64,000 nt of DNA from an uncultured Alistipes sp. (GCA_944326855.1 CALVFO010000030.1:38995-102994), one strand, 5' to 3'. Counted from the stretch's first letter, positions 9,275 through 18,998 are shown. Notes: generated from the letters alone by a model not told the origin. Numbers and translations are program-made.

Positions 9275-9282
9275 CAAAGTTA
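9275..9282 (-). promoter_or_regulatory. -7 box for DPP III
   Basis: Minus-strand TAACTTTG matches TAnnTTTG exactly, ~24 bp before the start codon. The -33 region is only a T-run, so the upstream half is weak. Confidence 0.5.
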
Positions 9283-9304
9283 AGGTTTTTCGACAAAAAA
9301 AAAG

Positions 9305-9335
9305 TTAGATAATATTAATCTAATTTCTACCTTTG
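9305..9335 (+). promoter_or_regulatory. Candidate promoter of panC-panD
   Basis: TTAG, 19-nt spacer, TACCTTTG (9328-9335). The -7 box is a perfect match and lies 43 bp before the panC start; the -33 box has one mismatch to TTTG. Confidence 0.55.
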
Positions 9336-9378
9336 CGGTGTCCGAAAGGGACCTTGATAGATTAAGGAATTTATACGG

Positions 9379-10215
9379 ATGAAAGTTTTTTCCAAACAGG
9401 CCGACCTGTCCGCCGCTTTGGCCCGGGCCGAAGGTAAGATCGGATTCGTTCCCACGATGGGAGCGCTGCATGCCGGGCATGCTTCGCTGGTACGGCGCTG
9501 CCGGGCCGAAAACGATCAGGTGGTGGTGAGTGTATTCGTCAATCCCACCCAGTTTAATGATCCGACCGATTTGAAAAATTATCCCCGCACGTTGGATGCC
9601 GATCTGGCGTTGTTGGAGCAGGTCGGAGCCGATTGGGTGTATGCTCCCACGGTCGAAGACATCTATCCCGAACCCGATATGCGTCAGTTCGATTTCGGGG
9701 GTCTGGATCAGGTGATGGAAGGGGCTTGCCGCCCGGGACACTTCAATGGGGTTGGTCAGGTGGTCAGCCGTCTGCTGACGATTGTCAAACCCGATGTGGC
9801 CTATTTCGGGGAAAAGGATTTCCAGCAATTGGCCATCATTCGTTATATGGTTCGTCAGTTGAACCTGCCGGTACGGATCGAAGGGTGTCCCATCGTGCGA
9901 GAAGAGGACGGATTGGCGCTCAGTTCACGCAACCGCTTGTTGACGCCCGAACATCGGGCTGCAGCTCCGTTGATTTGTCGGGCCTTGCAGGCCGGAGCCG
10001 CTCAGGCCGGGAAATTGCCGGTGGAAGAAGTACGCCAATTGATTCGACAGATGATTGATGCCGATCCTTTGTTGGAGGTGGAATATGTCAGCATCGTGGA
10101 TAACGACACCTTGCAGGAGATTACGGAATGGACATCGGCGCCGTTGCGGGTTTGCGTAGCGGTACGGGCCGGGGCCATCCGCCTGATCGATAACATGGAT
10201 ATGAGCGTGAAATAA
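9379..10215 (+). CDS. panC: Pantothenate synthetase
   Basis: Joins pantoate and beta-alanine with ATP to make pantothenate (vitamin B5). The 278 residues contain the family motifs in order: [13 protein letters not shown] (HIGH-like ATP site), FVNPTQFN, the pantoate-binding stretch [25 protein letters not shown], and LALSSRN (KMSKS-like). panD follows after 11 bp, so substrate supply (beta-alanine) and its use are in one transcript. Confidence 0.97.
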   Translation: MKVFSKQADLSAALARAEGKIGFVPTMGALHAGHASLVRRCRAENDQVVVSVFVNPTQFNDPTDLKNYPRTLDADLALLEQVGADWVYAPTVEDIYPEPDMRQFDFGGLDQVMEGACRPGHFNGVGQVVSRLLTIVKPDVAYFGEKDFQQLAIIRYMVRQLNLPVRIEGCPIVREEDGLALSSRNRLLTPEHRAAAPLICRALQAGAAQAGKLPVEEVRQLIRQMIDADPLLEVEYVSIVDNDTLQEITEWTSAPLRVCVAVRAGAIRLIDNMDMSVK

Positions 10216-10226
10216 GAAAACGAATT

Positions 10227-10580
10227 ATGCAGATCGAGGTACTCAAATCGAAAATTCACCGCGTGACCATTACCCAGGCCAATCTGGATTATGTGGGCAG
10301 CATCACCATCGATGAAGAGTTGCTGGAGGCGGCCAATATGATCGAAGGCGAGAAAGTACAGATCGTCAATGTCAACAATGGCGAACGTCTGGAGACCTAT
10401 ATTATTAAGGGGGAACGCGGTAGCGGTGCCGTATGTTTGAATGGTCCGGCGGCTCGTAAATGCGTGGTGGGCGATGTGGTCATCATCATTTCGTATGCCT
10501 TGATGGATTTCGAGGCGGCCAAAACGTTTAAACCCTGGGTGATTTTCCCCGATACGGAAACCAACCGGCTGGTGCGTTAA
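10227..10580 (+). CDS. panD: Aspartate 1-decarboxylase
   Basis: Makes beta-alanine from aspartate for pantothenate synthesis. The proenzyme is cleaved at Gly24-Ser25 (YVGSITID) so that Ser25 becomes the pyruvoyl cofactor; Lys9, His11 and Tyr22 of the family are present (KSKIHRV, DYVGS). 117 residues is the normal length. Second gene of panCD. Confidence 0.97.
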   Translation: MQIEVLKSKIHRVTITQANLDYVGSITIDEELLEAANMIEGEKVQIVNVNNGERLETYIIKGERGSGAVCLNGPAARKCVVGDVVIIISYALMDFEAAKTFKPWVIFPDTETNRLVR

Positions 10581-10625
10581 TGGATTGAGCAAATTACGTT
10601 CGGGAATACTCCCGATCACGGAATG

Positions 10626-10664
10626 AAAAGAGAGGAACCTGCTTGCAGGTTCCTCTCTTTTGTT
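10626..10664 (+). terminator. Terminator of panCD
   Basis: A 17-bp perfect stem (10626-10642 with 10645-10661, AAAAGAGAGGAACCTGC against its complement) ending in TTTT. The remaining ~470 bp up to the next gene holds no feature I can support. Confidence 0.8.
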
Positions 10665-11143
10665 GGGGGGTGCGGAGCGGTTTGTCGTCGGGTGAGGGCT
10701 GGCGATTGAAGGGAAGCGAGGTTTCGGGGCGAGGAGGCTGTCGGCCGGACGACGGTTTTGAAGCGATGCGTTTGGGCCGCTTGCAGGGCGATGCAGGGAA
10801 TACATGAAGGGTCGAACCAGACGGATTAGAGGGAATACGACAGCCGATGGATTCGAGGGGGTATCCGTTCCCCGCAAAAAGGTCCGGGAGACGACGAAAC
10901 AGAAGACGAAAAGGTGTTTTTGCCTGGAAAGAGAAGAACCTGATGGGGTTTGTAGGCCTCTCTTTTGGTGCTTCTGAGCGAATTTTCTATTTTCGTGGGA
11001 AACCTGATGCGGGTTGTTGTGGAGATACTCCGGGCGAAGGATTGAGATGCCTGAAACGCGGAATCGTTTTGGGTCTCGATCCGGTTTTGCGTTTGAGAAC
11101 TATACCGGGGCCTCTGCATGCCTGTGTGTGAAAAGATGTGGCT

Positions 11144-12862
11144 ATGTTTAGATCGTTATGGCTGGTCGGTTTGTGGGTGGGGGCGGTGATCGGTTCGGTC
11201 GCCGCGCAGCCGACTGCACAGACTCCGCCTGAAATTCCCTTTTTGCCGCCGGTCCCGGCAGTTTCTTCCGATTCGACGGCCCTGGAACCGGACAGTGTAA
11301 TCCCTCTGCCGACGTATGAATCGTTGAGAGACCGTTTGCCGTCTCCGGTGTATGACCAGAAACCGCTGTGGGTCGAATGCTATTGGAAAGCCTGGGAGTT
11401 GGCCTGCCGTCATATTTATCGCCCCACTCTTCAGAACGGATTTGTCTCGTCTTTTGTCGATCCGGCTTTCAGCAATCATGTGTTCATTTGGGACATGTGT
11501 TTCATAACGCTGTTTTGCAATTACGCGCAGGGATTGGTCCCGGGGATCGAAGGGCTGGATAATTTCTATGTCAAACAACTCCCGACGGGAGAAATCTCTC
11601 GGGAAATCGACCGGGAAACCGGAAAGAGCATCTGGATGGCATCTCCGGCGGGACGTTCGCTCTATTCGCTGCGGGGTTGGGATCCTCCCGTGGAATTCAG
11701 CTGGACCGCTCCGGGTTATCCGGTGGAATACCTCGGGCGTGAGGTGCCGTTGCCGGCTCCTCTGTTGACGATGGAGGGTGTGAGTCACCCGCTGCTCGCC
11801 TGGGCCGAATGGGAAAGTTTTCGATTGAACGGAGATACGGCTCGTTTGCAGAGGGTATTCGAACCCTTGCAGCGCTATTATGAGGCGATCGACAAGTATT
11901 ATCGACAGGGAAACGGGTTATATATGACCGATTGGTCGAGCATGGACAACTCGGTCCGCAATATTTTTCTCACTCAAGGGGGCCAGGGTGTGGATATTTC
12001 GGCCGAGATGGCTCTTTTTGCCCGTACGATGGCGGAGATCGCCCGGGTGTTGGATCTGGGACCCCGTGAGGCTTATTTTCGAGGCGAAGCCTCCCGGATT
12101 ACCCGGCAGATGAATGCCCTGATGTGGAGTTCCGAGCGTCAGTTTTATTTCGATCTGACGTTGGAGGGAGGTCGATCGCCTATTCGCAGCATTGCCGGTT
12201 TCTGGCCCCTGTTGGGCGGTGTACCCGACGCCGATCAGGCGGCCCGAATGGTCGAACAGCTGACCGATACCGCTAAATTCTGGCGGAGAAATCCCGTGCC
12301 GACTCTTTCGGCCGAACATGCCCGCTATTCGGCCCGGGGCGACTATTGGAACGGGGCGGTTTGGGCACCGACCAATACCATGGTGATCCGGGGTTTGGAA
12401 CGGTATGGATACGATTCGTTGGCCCGGCTCATCGCGCTGAAACACCTGGACCTGGTTTCCGAGGTGTATCGGCAGACCGGCACGATATGGGAAAATTACC
12501 AACCCGATTCGTTGTCGTATGGTTGGGTCGAGTTGCAGGAAGGGGTCTATCGTCCCGTACGGCGGGACTTCGTCGGATGGAGCGGAATCGCACCGATTCT
12601 CTATTTGCTGGAATACGGAATCGGACTCAAGGCCGATGCCCCCTCCCGGACATTGCATTGGAGGCTGGATGCGGATACGCGTGTCGGTTGCGAGCGTTTC
12701 CGATTCGGAGGCATCGTGACTTCCCTGATCGCTGAGCCCGTCGAGGGCGGAGGCTATGAGTTGCAGGTCTCTTCCGATACCCCGTATACCTTAGAGTTGG
12801 AGGGCCGCGTCAATCGTCGTGTGGAGGTTCCGAAAGGGACAATTAGCCTGACTTTACCCTGA
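11144..12862 (+). CDS. Exported MGH1-like (GH63/GH37-type) glycoside hydrolase
   Basis: An (alpha/alpha)6-barrel glycosidase of the mannosylglycerate-hydrolase/trehalase-like group; substrate unknown. Diagnostic stretches are HVFIWDMCFITLF (with the barrel Asp), SWTAPG, YMTDWSSMDNSVR, and the C-terminal ARGDYWNGAVWAPTNTMVIRGL plus TIWENYQPDS, which has the shape of the GH63 catalytic-base region. MFRSLWLVGLWVGAVIGSVAAQ is a signal peptide cleaved after AAQ. I use the ATG at 11144 rather than the GTG two codons earlier. It stands alone. Confidence 0.78.
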   Translation: MFRSLWLVGLWVGAVIGSVAAQPTAQTPPEIPFLPPVPAVSSDSTALEPDSVIPLPTYESLRDRLPSPVYDQKPLWVECYWKAWELACRHIYRPTLQNGFVSSFVDPAFSNHVFIWDMCFITLFCNYAQGLVPGIEGLDNFYVKQLPTGEISREIDRETGKSIWMASPAGRSLYSLRGWDPPVEFSWTAPGYPVEYLGREVPLPAPLLTMEGVSHPLLAWAEWESFRLNGDTARLQRVFEPLQRYYEAIDKYYRQGNGLYMTDWSSMDNSVRNIFLTQGGQGVDISAEMALFARTMAEIARVLDLGPREAYFRGEASRITRQMNALMWSSERQFYFDLTLEGGRSPIRSIAGFWPLLGGVPDADQAARMVEQLTDTAKFWRRNPVPTLSAEHARYSARGDYWNGAVWAPTNTMVIRGLERYGYDSLARLIALKHLDLVSEVYRQTGTIWENYQPDSLSYGWVELQEGVYRPVRRDFVGWSGIAPILYLLEYGIGLKADAPSRTLHWRLDADTRVGCERFRFGGIVTSLIAEPVEGGGYELQVSSDTPYTLELEGRVNRRVEVPKGTISLTLP

Positions 12863-13105
12863 TCGCTGGACGTGCCGGAACGTTTTGCCGCCGGAGGATC
12901 CCCTCGTGGGAGCGAAAGCGGTTTTCGAAAAGAAAACGGCAGGCAGAGAGCCTGGCTGTCGGAGAATGAATGACTTTTAGGACCGTGTCGGAGACAGAGG
13001 GGTGTTCGGGTATTTGTCTTCGGAAAAAGCCTTTCGAACGATCTCCCTGCACCGTCCTGACCGCGTGGTCGCACGGTCCGAGAGGGATTATTCGGGAAAA
13101 AATGC

Positions 13106-13113
13106 TAACTTTG
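13106..13113 (+). promoter_or_regulatory. -7 box of the antiporter gene
   Basis: TAACTTTG matches TAnnTTTG, ~24 bp before the ATG at 13137. It decides the start: the longer in-frame start at 13002 would lie upstream of this promoter. Confidence 0.5.
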
Positions 13114-13136
13114 TTTATCTCCCTTCTGTACGTATC

Positions 13137-15479
13137 ATGCAAAACACGACCCGGCGGAATTACCTGTTTTATGGATTGATGTTGCTGGTTTTCGGGGCAT
13201 CGATTTGGGGAATTATGGTTCTGGGTGAACGCTTCGACGGTCAGTTCGATCCGACTCCCGTTTCGGTTTCGGGCGTTTCTCATGGATGGCAGGCCGACCG
13301 GCCTGAAGCGGCCGAAACCGGAGAACTGACACCGTTCGATCTTTTCTGGCAAGGTATGCGGACTCATCTGTCGCATCCGCTGCCGTTGCTGTTGTTGCAA
13401 ATCATCTCCATTCTGATCGCGGTCCGTATCTTTTCGTTTCTGTTCAAATACCTGGGTCAGCCGGGCGTGATCGGAGAAATCTGTGCGGGCATTGTCTTGG
13501 GCCCTTCGGTGTTGGGCTATTTCTTTCCGGAGGTATTCGCTTTTTTGTTCTCGCCCGACTCGTTGGTGCCGCTGAATATCATCAGCCAGATCGGGTTGGT
13601 GCTTTTCATGTTCATCATCGGAATGGAACTCGATCTGGGCACCATCCGCAAAAAAGCCAGCGAGACGCTGGTGATCAGTCATGCCAGCATCATCGTGCCG
13701 TTTTTCGGCGGAGTCGTGCTGTCGTATTTCGTGTTTCCGGAGTTCGGAGCGACGCATACGACGTTTTTGCCGTTTGCGCTGTTTGTGGGAATTTCGGTCA
13801 GTATCACGGCCTTCCCGGTGCTGGCCCGGATTATTCAGGAACGCAACCTGAGTAAAACTCCGATGGGTATGCTGGCCATTGCCAGTGCGGCGAATAACGA
13901 TATTACCGCCTGGTGCCTGCTGGCGGCCATTATCGCCATTGCCAAGGCGGGCAGTATTGCCAGCGCGGGTTTTACCCTGCTGGCCGCTGTCCTGTATGTT
14001 TTATTCATGTTCTTGGCGGTCAAACCGTTCATGAAGAAGATCGGGGATATCTATCACAGCCAGGAGGTGGTCAACAAAACCCTGGTGGCATTTATTTTTC
14101 TGGTATTGATCCTTTCTTCCTATATCACCGAGATTCTGGGGATTCATGCGCTTTTCGGGGCTTTTGTGGCCGGGGTCATTATGCCCGATAACATCAATTT
14201 CCGGCGCGTGATGACCGAAAAGGTCGAAGATGTGGCACTGGTGCTGTTCTTGCCGTTGTTTTTCGTCTTCACGGGGTTGCGTACCGAGATCGGATTGCTC
14301 AATACACCCCATTTGTGGGGAATCTGCGGTTTGTTTATCGTGGTTTCCATTGCCGGGAAATTATGCGGAGCCGCTTTCTCGGCCCGTTTTGTCGGAGAAT
14401 CCTGGAAGGACAGCCTCTCGATCGGGGTCTTGATGAATACGCGTGGGTTGATGGAACTCATCGTGCTGAACATCGGGTATGAAATGGGCATCCTCCCGTC
14501 GTCCATTTATGTGATCTTCGTCATCATGGCCTTGTGTACGACCTTTATGGCGACCCCTTCGTTGGTGTTGATCGAAAAGTGGTTCGACCGGGGAAGACGG
14601 ACTCGTCGGCAACAGGCGGTTCGTCGGGTTTTGTTGCGTCCGCGGATTCTGATCGCTTTTGCTCGTCCGTCGAGTGCTCCGGTTTTTTTGCGGATCGTGC
14701 ATTTGTTGTGCGGACGTTATGTCTCGGGAGCTAAAACGACGGTGCTGCACTTTACCATCGGGACCGAAACCAATCCGATGTATGCCGGACGCTTTTCGCG
14801 GGAAAGTTTCGAACCGGTCGAGGCCGAAAGCAAACGTCTCGGATTCCCGATCGAAACCGTATATGGGGTCACCGACCATTATCAGAAAGATCTGTTGGAA
14901 ATCGTGCGCAGGGAACAGTACGATTTCGTGTTGGTGGGTGCCGGGCCCAACTTTATCTCCGATTATGTCGTTCCGGGGCGCAGTAGCCTGTTCTTGCCGG
15001 CGGAGCTGCATCGGATCAATTATCGGTTGCGTCCGAATCAATGGTTTTTCCTCGGGGAATCGGCTCGGGACAAGTCCAAACGGTTATTCAATCATATTCC
15101 GGCGACTTTCGGGGTGTTTGTCGATCGGGGGTATCAGGGAGCACGTCACATCGGAGTGTTGCTGGCTGATCAGCGGGATCGTCAGTTGTTGCTTTACACG
15201 TCTTCCGTGGCTGGTGGGGCCGAGGTGACGGTTCGGGTGGCCGACTCGACCTTCATGCCTGAGGTCGAGGCTGAGATGGCGGCGCAGCCCTCTCCCGAAC
15301 GCGAGCATTGCCATCTGGATCCTCCCGGTCAACCCTTCATGGAATTTCTGCAAGGGAAAGACCTGATCATTATCAGCTATATTTGCTGGTTGAGCATCAC
15401 TCAGTTGCAGACTTCGCACATCGCCCTGTTGCCTTCATTCTTGGTGATCAAACCATTTTCGGCAGAAAAAAATCCGTAA
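13137..15479 (+). CDS. Kef/NapA-type cation:proton antiporter with C-terminal cytosolic domain
   Basis: A monovalent cation/proton antiporter of the CPA2 family in the inner membrane. After one leader helix (residues ~8-28) come about twelve membrane helices (~residues 80-480) with GEICAGIVLGPSVLGYFFPE, IGMELDLGTI and ALFGAFVAGVIMPD. The last ~280 residues are soluble, and start like a universal-stress-protein fold (RPRILIAFARPSSAPVFLRIVHLL). The first soluble segment (residues ~29-75) would be periplasmic. About 780 residues, as in other Bacteroidales members. Ion specificity cannot be told. Confidence 0.9.
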   Translation: MQNTTRRNYLFYGLMLLVFGASIWGIMVLGERFDGQFDPTPVSVSGVSHGWQADRPEAAETGELTPFDLFWQGMRTHLSHPLPLLLLQIISILIAVRIFSFLFKYLGQPGVIGEICAGIVLGPSVLGYFFPEVFAFLFSPDSLVPLNIISQIGLVLFMFIIGMELDLGTIRKKASETLVISHASIIVPFFGGVVLSYFVFPEFGATHTTFLPFALFVGISVSITAFPVLARIIQERNLSKTPMGMLAIASAANNDITAWCLLAAIIAIAKAGSIASAGFTLLAAVLYVLFMFLAVKPFMKKIGDIYHSQEVVNKTLVAFIFLVLILSSYITEILGIHALFGAFVAGVIMPDNINFRRVMTEKVEDVALVLFLPLFFVFTGLRTEIGLLNTPHLWGICGLFIVVSIAGKLCGAAFSARFVGESWKDSLSIGVLMNTRGLMELIVLNIGYEMGILPSSIYVIFVIMALCTTFMATPSLVLIEKWFDRGRRTRRQQAVRRVLLRPRILIAFARPSSAPVFLRIVHLLCGRYVSGAKTTVLHFTIGTETNPMYAGRFSRESFEPVEAESKRLGFPIETVYGVTDHYQKDLLEIVRREQYDFVLVGAGPNFISDYVVPGRSSLFLPAELHRINYRLRPNQWFFLGESARDKSKRLFNHIPATFGVFVDRGYQGARHIGVLLADQRDRQLLLYTSSVAGGAEVTVRVADSTFMPEVEAEMAAQPSPEREHCHLDPPGQPFMEFLQGKDLIIISYICWLSITQLQTSHIALLPSFLVIKPFSAEKNP

Positions 15480-15837
15480 TTCATGGCAGAACATGCAAGG
15501 GGCCTGATGGGTCGGCTTCTGGCACGCTGAACGACGCTCGACACCGGATCAAAGGTCGGTGACTGATCCGAACGCATGGAGGCCGGGGTCGCTTCAGGGT
15601 GTCATGGAGGCAGCATTTTCTCGATTGTTTCTCGGAGCAAGAAAGTAGGGGAGAAATCAGGAGGGGACGAGAGCGAAGAGATGAGCCGAAAACAAGGGAT
15701 CGGGAATGGAACTTTCTCCGAACGGTTTTGGACAAAAGTCTGTGTGGCCCTGAGCTCAGGGGTTTTCGGGGCCTACACGTTTCCGGTCGGGATAGAGAGT
15801 CTCCTACTCGGTAGGCTGCGGTATTCATATTGGGTAA

Positions 15838-15868
15838 TTGGGTAATTGGGTAAAATCAATTACCTTTG
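15838..15868 (+). promoter_or_regulatory. Promoter of the structured RNA at 15875-16161
   Basis: TTGG (15838-15841), 19-nt spacer, TACCTTTG (15861-15868). The octamer ATTGGGTA is repeated three times at an 8-bp step across 15829-15852, overlapping the -33 box. The preceding 15480-15828 holds nothing I can support. Confidence 0.6.
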
Positions 15869-15874
15869 AATATG

Positions 15875-16161
15875 AAATACGGGAAATGAAGCGGCTGTCA
15901 TCAGCAGCACGGTCCCGGGTATTGTCAAGACATATTGTTGAATACATAGGAGGTAAGACACCTTTTATACCTAACCGTAAATCTCGCGACCTCTCCGGGA
16001 ACGGAGAGATGATTTCTTCGGTATAATTGTTGTCTCGGCCTAAGTCATGTCCTGTCTCTGCCTGTGAGGGAAGAGTACGGGACAGGCTTGGGCGCAGGAC
16101 AGTTTTCGAAGATAGGCTCGCGAGGCCGACGGTTAGGAACTTGTCTCTGCGCCCTTTTTTT
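15875..16161 (+). ncRNA. Multi-hairpin untranslated RNA, class not recognised (leader/riboswitch or free-standing ncRNA)
   Basis: Successive helices can be drawn: CGGGA/TCCCG enclosing GCTG-TCAT-CAGC; GTATT/AATAC; TAGG/CCTA enclosing AGGT/ACCT; CCG..AAATC/GATTT..CGG enclosing CTCTCCG-GGAA-CGGAGAG (GNRA loop); GCCTAAG/CTTGGGC with CCTGTC/GACAGG inside; and a final GGGCGCAG/CTGCGCCC stem followed by seven T. The GGGC of the last two helices is shared, so they exclude each other, as in an antiterminator/terminator switch. The T-run ends one base before the ATG of the next gene. It lacks the RNase P core (GAGGAAAGTCC), tmRNA ends, the SRP tetraloop motif and cobalamin/TPP motifs. Function unknown. 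Confidence 0.55.
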
Positions 16162-16656
16162 ATGCTTATGAAAAACTCTTTTACTCCTGACATCCGAGAA
16201 TGGCTGGCCGTTGAAAGTCAGGAGGAAGTCTGTGCGGAATGGGAAGAAGGTTTGGATCAACGGCCTTGGGAAAGGAGTTTCGACCTTGCTCCGGAAGATT
16301 TCGAAACGGCGTTAATCGGAGAGTGGATCTGTCTGGGATGTTGTGTGCGCGAAGGCTCGTGCGGGTGGCGAGTGGATCACCGGATTACAAGTCCGGTGAA
16401 GCGCTGGCGGTTTTACCCGGAAGGCCTTTTGTGGGAGGAGAAAGAGGGTGTCGGCGGTGCGTGGTTCCCCTATTCGGTCTATCGGGCCCGTGGGGAGCTG
16501 TTCATCATGCGGGATCCCCGTCCCGGCCGTTGGCATCGGGAAGAGAGGTATGGCCTGGCCAGACTGGATTCAGAGGTGTTGTGGCTGTATGAACCGCCTT
16601 TCGAGGACGAAGAGCATCCACCGTGTCATAGCCTGGTCTTTCGGCGTGGGAGATAA
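16162..16656 (+). CDS. Hypothetical small lipocalin-like protein
   Basis: A 164-residue protein without a signal peptide. Residues ~48-150 are strand-rich with Trp/Tyr spaced as in small barrel proteins (IGEWICLGCC, RWRFYPEGLLWEE, FPYSVYRARGELFIM, EVLWLYEPPF), which resembles Bacteroidales lipocalin-like domains; the match is by shape only. The ATG at 16162 (or 16168) directly follows the T-run of the structured RNA, so expression requires read-through of that terminator or a start inside the RNA. The frame is open further upstream, but those codons are RNA helices. Confidence 0.55.
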   Translation: MLMKNSFTPDIREWLAVESQEEVCAEWEEGLDQRPWERSFDLAPEDFETALIGEWICLGCCVREGSCGWRVDHRITSPVKRWRFYPEGLLWEEKEGVGGAWFPYSVYRARGELFIMRDPRPGRWHREERYGLARLDSEVLWLYEPPFEDEEHPPCHSLVFRRGR

Positions 16657-16769
16657 CCCGAGGCCGATGCTTGTTCGGACCGGGCAAGAGAGCGCAACCT
16701 CCTTGTTTATACGAACAGCGACCGGAATTTTTTCCGGTCGCTGTCGTGATTCGAGAGGATGTCGTCGGT

Positions 16770-18998
16770 TTATCGTACGACGATTTCGTCGATGAACATC
16801 AGGGCATCGTCCCCCGAATAGTAGTGCCATACGGGGCAAATGTCCATGCTGTTGATTTTCAGTTTGACATACCGGGCCTGTCGGGGTTCGAAATCAAAGG
16901 TATACAATTTCGTTCCGAAGAAGGGATCCTTGGTGACGGTATGGGTGACGGCTTGTCCGGCCTGCGAGAAATGCTGGCCGTCGATCGAGGTGAAGGCTTC
17001 GATGCGTTCGGGCAGGAAGGCCGACTCCCAGAGAATCTGCAGATGATGGGAATCGACGTGCCGGACGGTTTCCACTTTTTCGAGGTCGACGGTCAGTTCC
17101 ACCGTGGGTTGGTAGAAGCCCAACCATTGGGTGATCCAGATTTGCGTGCCGTGCAGACCGTCGGTCAGCAGGGGTAAACCCTGTCCCTGTCCGTCGCGTT
17201 TTTCGCTGACCGGAACGTTCGAAGTGACCGGTTTGCGATAAGCCAGGTTTCCTTCTTGTTGTACCTGAGCCATGTAGAGCATCTGATTCCGGTACTCATC
17301 CGGGGTGCTGTGATGTTCGGTTACGCGCCAGACCCCTTGTTTTTTACACAGTTCGGTAAATTCGTCCAGTCGATCCAACCATTCCTGCTTGGCTTGCCAC
17401 TTGCCGTCTTTCTCTTCGAGGAAGCCGCGGGGGCCGTACGGATCTTTACGGCTGATCTCCATGGCGGCAAAGTAAAGAGATTTGCGGGCGATTTTCACCC
17501 GGGTTTGGATTTCGGGATCATCGGCCGTGGCCTCCACGGCCTGATCCATCAGGGCGAGGTATTGTTCCATTTTGTCGGCCGACAGCCAGGTATCGGCATA
17601 TTCAGCCGCGTAGCGGTGCAGGCCGAGCCATTGTCCCGATTCCTGCATGTTGTGGCAGATCAGGTCGATGTATTGGCGGATATAGGGACCTCCCTGACCG
17701 TAGTAACCGTTGAGAAATTCGTTCATCAGCGCGTCGAAATCCTGATAGGGATCCCACAGCAGTTTGGAAACGACGTAGCTGCGCATCTCGCAGAGTTCGC
17801 CGCCCTGAATACCGCAACACTGTTCGAAGAAGGTCTTGACACCGTGAGAAGCAAAATATTGGATGTTGGGTTGCAATACGTACCAGTTGGGGAAAGGACG
17901 TTGCAGTTCGTTGAAACTGACCGCGTAGTCCCACATGAAGATGTTGTCGGTCAGTCGGGCCCAGTCTTCCATGTCGCGGCAGAAATCGGCGCTGGTCGAG
18001 TCTTCGGCAATCGGCATGGCTCGGTTGCATTCGATGCTGCAGAACATGATGTTGACGTTGGGGGCCGGTTTGGTTTTCGGGGCTTTGCGTGTGTACTGAT
18101 AGCCTAAGGTCGAGATGGTTTTGTCGGGGAAGCGTTCGGCCACCTGGTTGACGAAACGAATGACCGATCCGGCCGGACTGCCTTCTTCGGCATCGATGGC
18201 GGCGCAGTGTTCGCACTGGCAGTATTGGAAGTTGTCGTTGCTGCTGACCGACCAATATTGGGCGTCAGGATTTTTGGCGATTTCTTTGGCCAGGTTTTGG
18301 CAGATGATCTCCAAGACCGCCGGATTCGACAGGCAGGGTTGGGTTTTGCTGCGGCGTCCTTTGACCAGCGCAAAATACTCGGGGTGGGTTTCATAGAGTT
18401 CGTGCGGCAAAAGAATGTCGAACGTGTGCACGAACAATCCCCAGTTGTCTCGTTCTCCGTCAGGGGTTTGGCTCAGACGCAGCCAGTCGTTGGTGAGCGT
18501 ATCCAGCGGGAGCCCCGATACGTAACGTTCGGTGAATACCGGAACCTGAATGTCGTTCAGGGTGGCGGGAAGCGTCAGTCGGGCTTTTCGGGGGACGGTT
18601 TCGGCCTGAGGGGTATAGTGGCGAACGCCGAAGTAATCTTCCAACAGTGCATATACGCCGTACAGGGTTCCTTTGCGCGGGCCCCCCTGGATTGCCAGTT
18701 TCGGACCCAGGGTGCGGATTGCGAATCCGTCGGGCCCCAGACTGTCTAGTTGAGCGTATGTGGCCCGGTTGGTGCCTCCGATCAGAATTTCATGGTCGAT
18801 GGCGGCGGCGGTGTCGCGGACGATGGGCAATTCGCAGTCGGAAATGGTTTTCAGGTAGCGTTGCAGTTCGGTCGCTGCCCGGGTTTCGGTTTCGGTGGCC
18901 TGATTCGGGATGACGATGGTGTAGTCGTTCAGCGTCAGTTTTCCGGAACAGGAAGCCAATAAAAGGGCTAAGGTGCCCCATAAAAACAGTTTTTTCAT
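16770..18998 (-). CDS. GH163-type (DUF4838) glycoside hydrolase lipoprotein, candidate endo-beta-N-acetylglucosaminidase
   Basis: Three parts are visible: a lipoprotein signal (MKKLFLWGTLALLLASC), a GH67/GH20-like alpha+beta N-domain (residues ~25-130, PNQATETETRAATELQRYL...ILIGG), the DUF4838 barrel (~160-480, with YWSVSSNDNFQYCQCEHC, FMWDYAVSFNELQRPFPN and YVVSKLLWDPYQD), and a C-terminal F5/8-type sandwich (~600-742). Characterised GH163 members release complex N-glycans from glycoproteins; assignment here is by domain type. Likely surface or periplasmic. It lacks a SusC/SusD pair nearby, so it is an orphan gene rather than part of a utilisation locus. Confidence 0.82.
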   Translation of the reverse strand: MKKLFLWGTLALLLASCSGKLTLNDYTIVIPNQATETETRAATELQRYLKTISDCELPIVRDTAAAIDHEILIGGTNRATYAQLDSLGPDGFAIRTLGPKLAIQGGPRKGTLYGVYALLEDYFGVRHYTPQAETVPRKARLTLPATLNDIQVPVFTERYVSGLPLDTLTNDWLRLSQTPDGERDNWGLFVHTFDILLPHELYETHPEYFALVKGRRSKTQPCLSNPAVLEIICQNLAKEIAKNPDAQYWSVSSNDNFQYCQCEHCAAIDAEEGSPAGSVIRFVNQVAERFPDKTISTLGYQYTRKAPKTKPAPNVNIMFCSIECNRAMPIAEDSTSADFCRDMEDWARLTDNIFMWDYAVSFNELQRPFPNWYVLQPNIQYFASHGVKTFFEQCCGIQGGELCEMRSYVVSKLLWDPYQDFDALMNEFLNGYYGQGGPYIRQYIDLICHNMQESGQWLGLHRYAAEYADTWLSADKMEQYLALMDQAVEATADDPEIQTRVKIARKSLYFAAMEISRKDPYGPRGFLEEKDGKWQAKQEWLDRLDEFTELCKKQGVWRVTEHHSTPDEYRNQMLYMAQVQQEGNLAYRKPVTSNVPVSEKRDGQGQGLPLLTDGLHGTQIWITQWLGFYQPTVELTVDLEKVETVRHVDSHHLQILWESAFLPERIEAFTSIDGQHFSQAGQAVTHTVTKDPFFGTKLYTFDFEPRQARYVKLKINSMDICPVWHYYSGDDALMFIDEIVVR

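Noticed and set aside
10666-11130. Frames in the spacer between panD and the MGH1-like gene
   Set aside because: Short, Arg-rich on both strands, no start-site signal or homology look.
15838-16026. 62-codon frame inside the structured RNA
   Set aside because: It begins within the promoter boxes, so it could not be translated from that transcript, and runs through base-paired helices; composition is not protein-like.
15875-16161. RNase P, tmRNA, 6S or SRP RNA as identity of the structured RNA
   Set aside because: RNase P P4 core (GAGGAAAGTCC), tmRNA tRNA-like ends, and SRP GGAAG loop motif are absent; the multi-hairpin shape does not fit the single long rod of 6S RNA.
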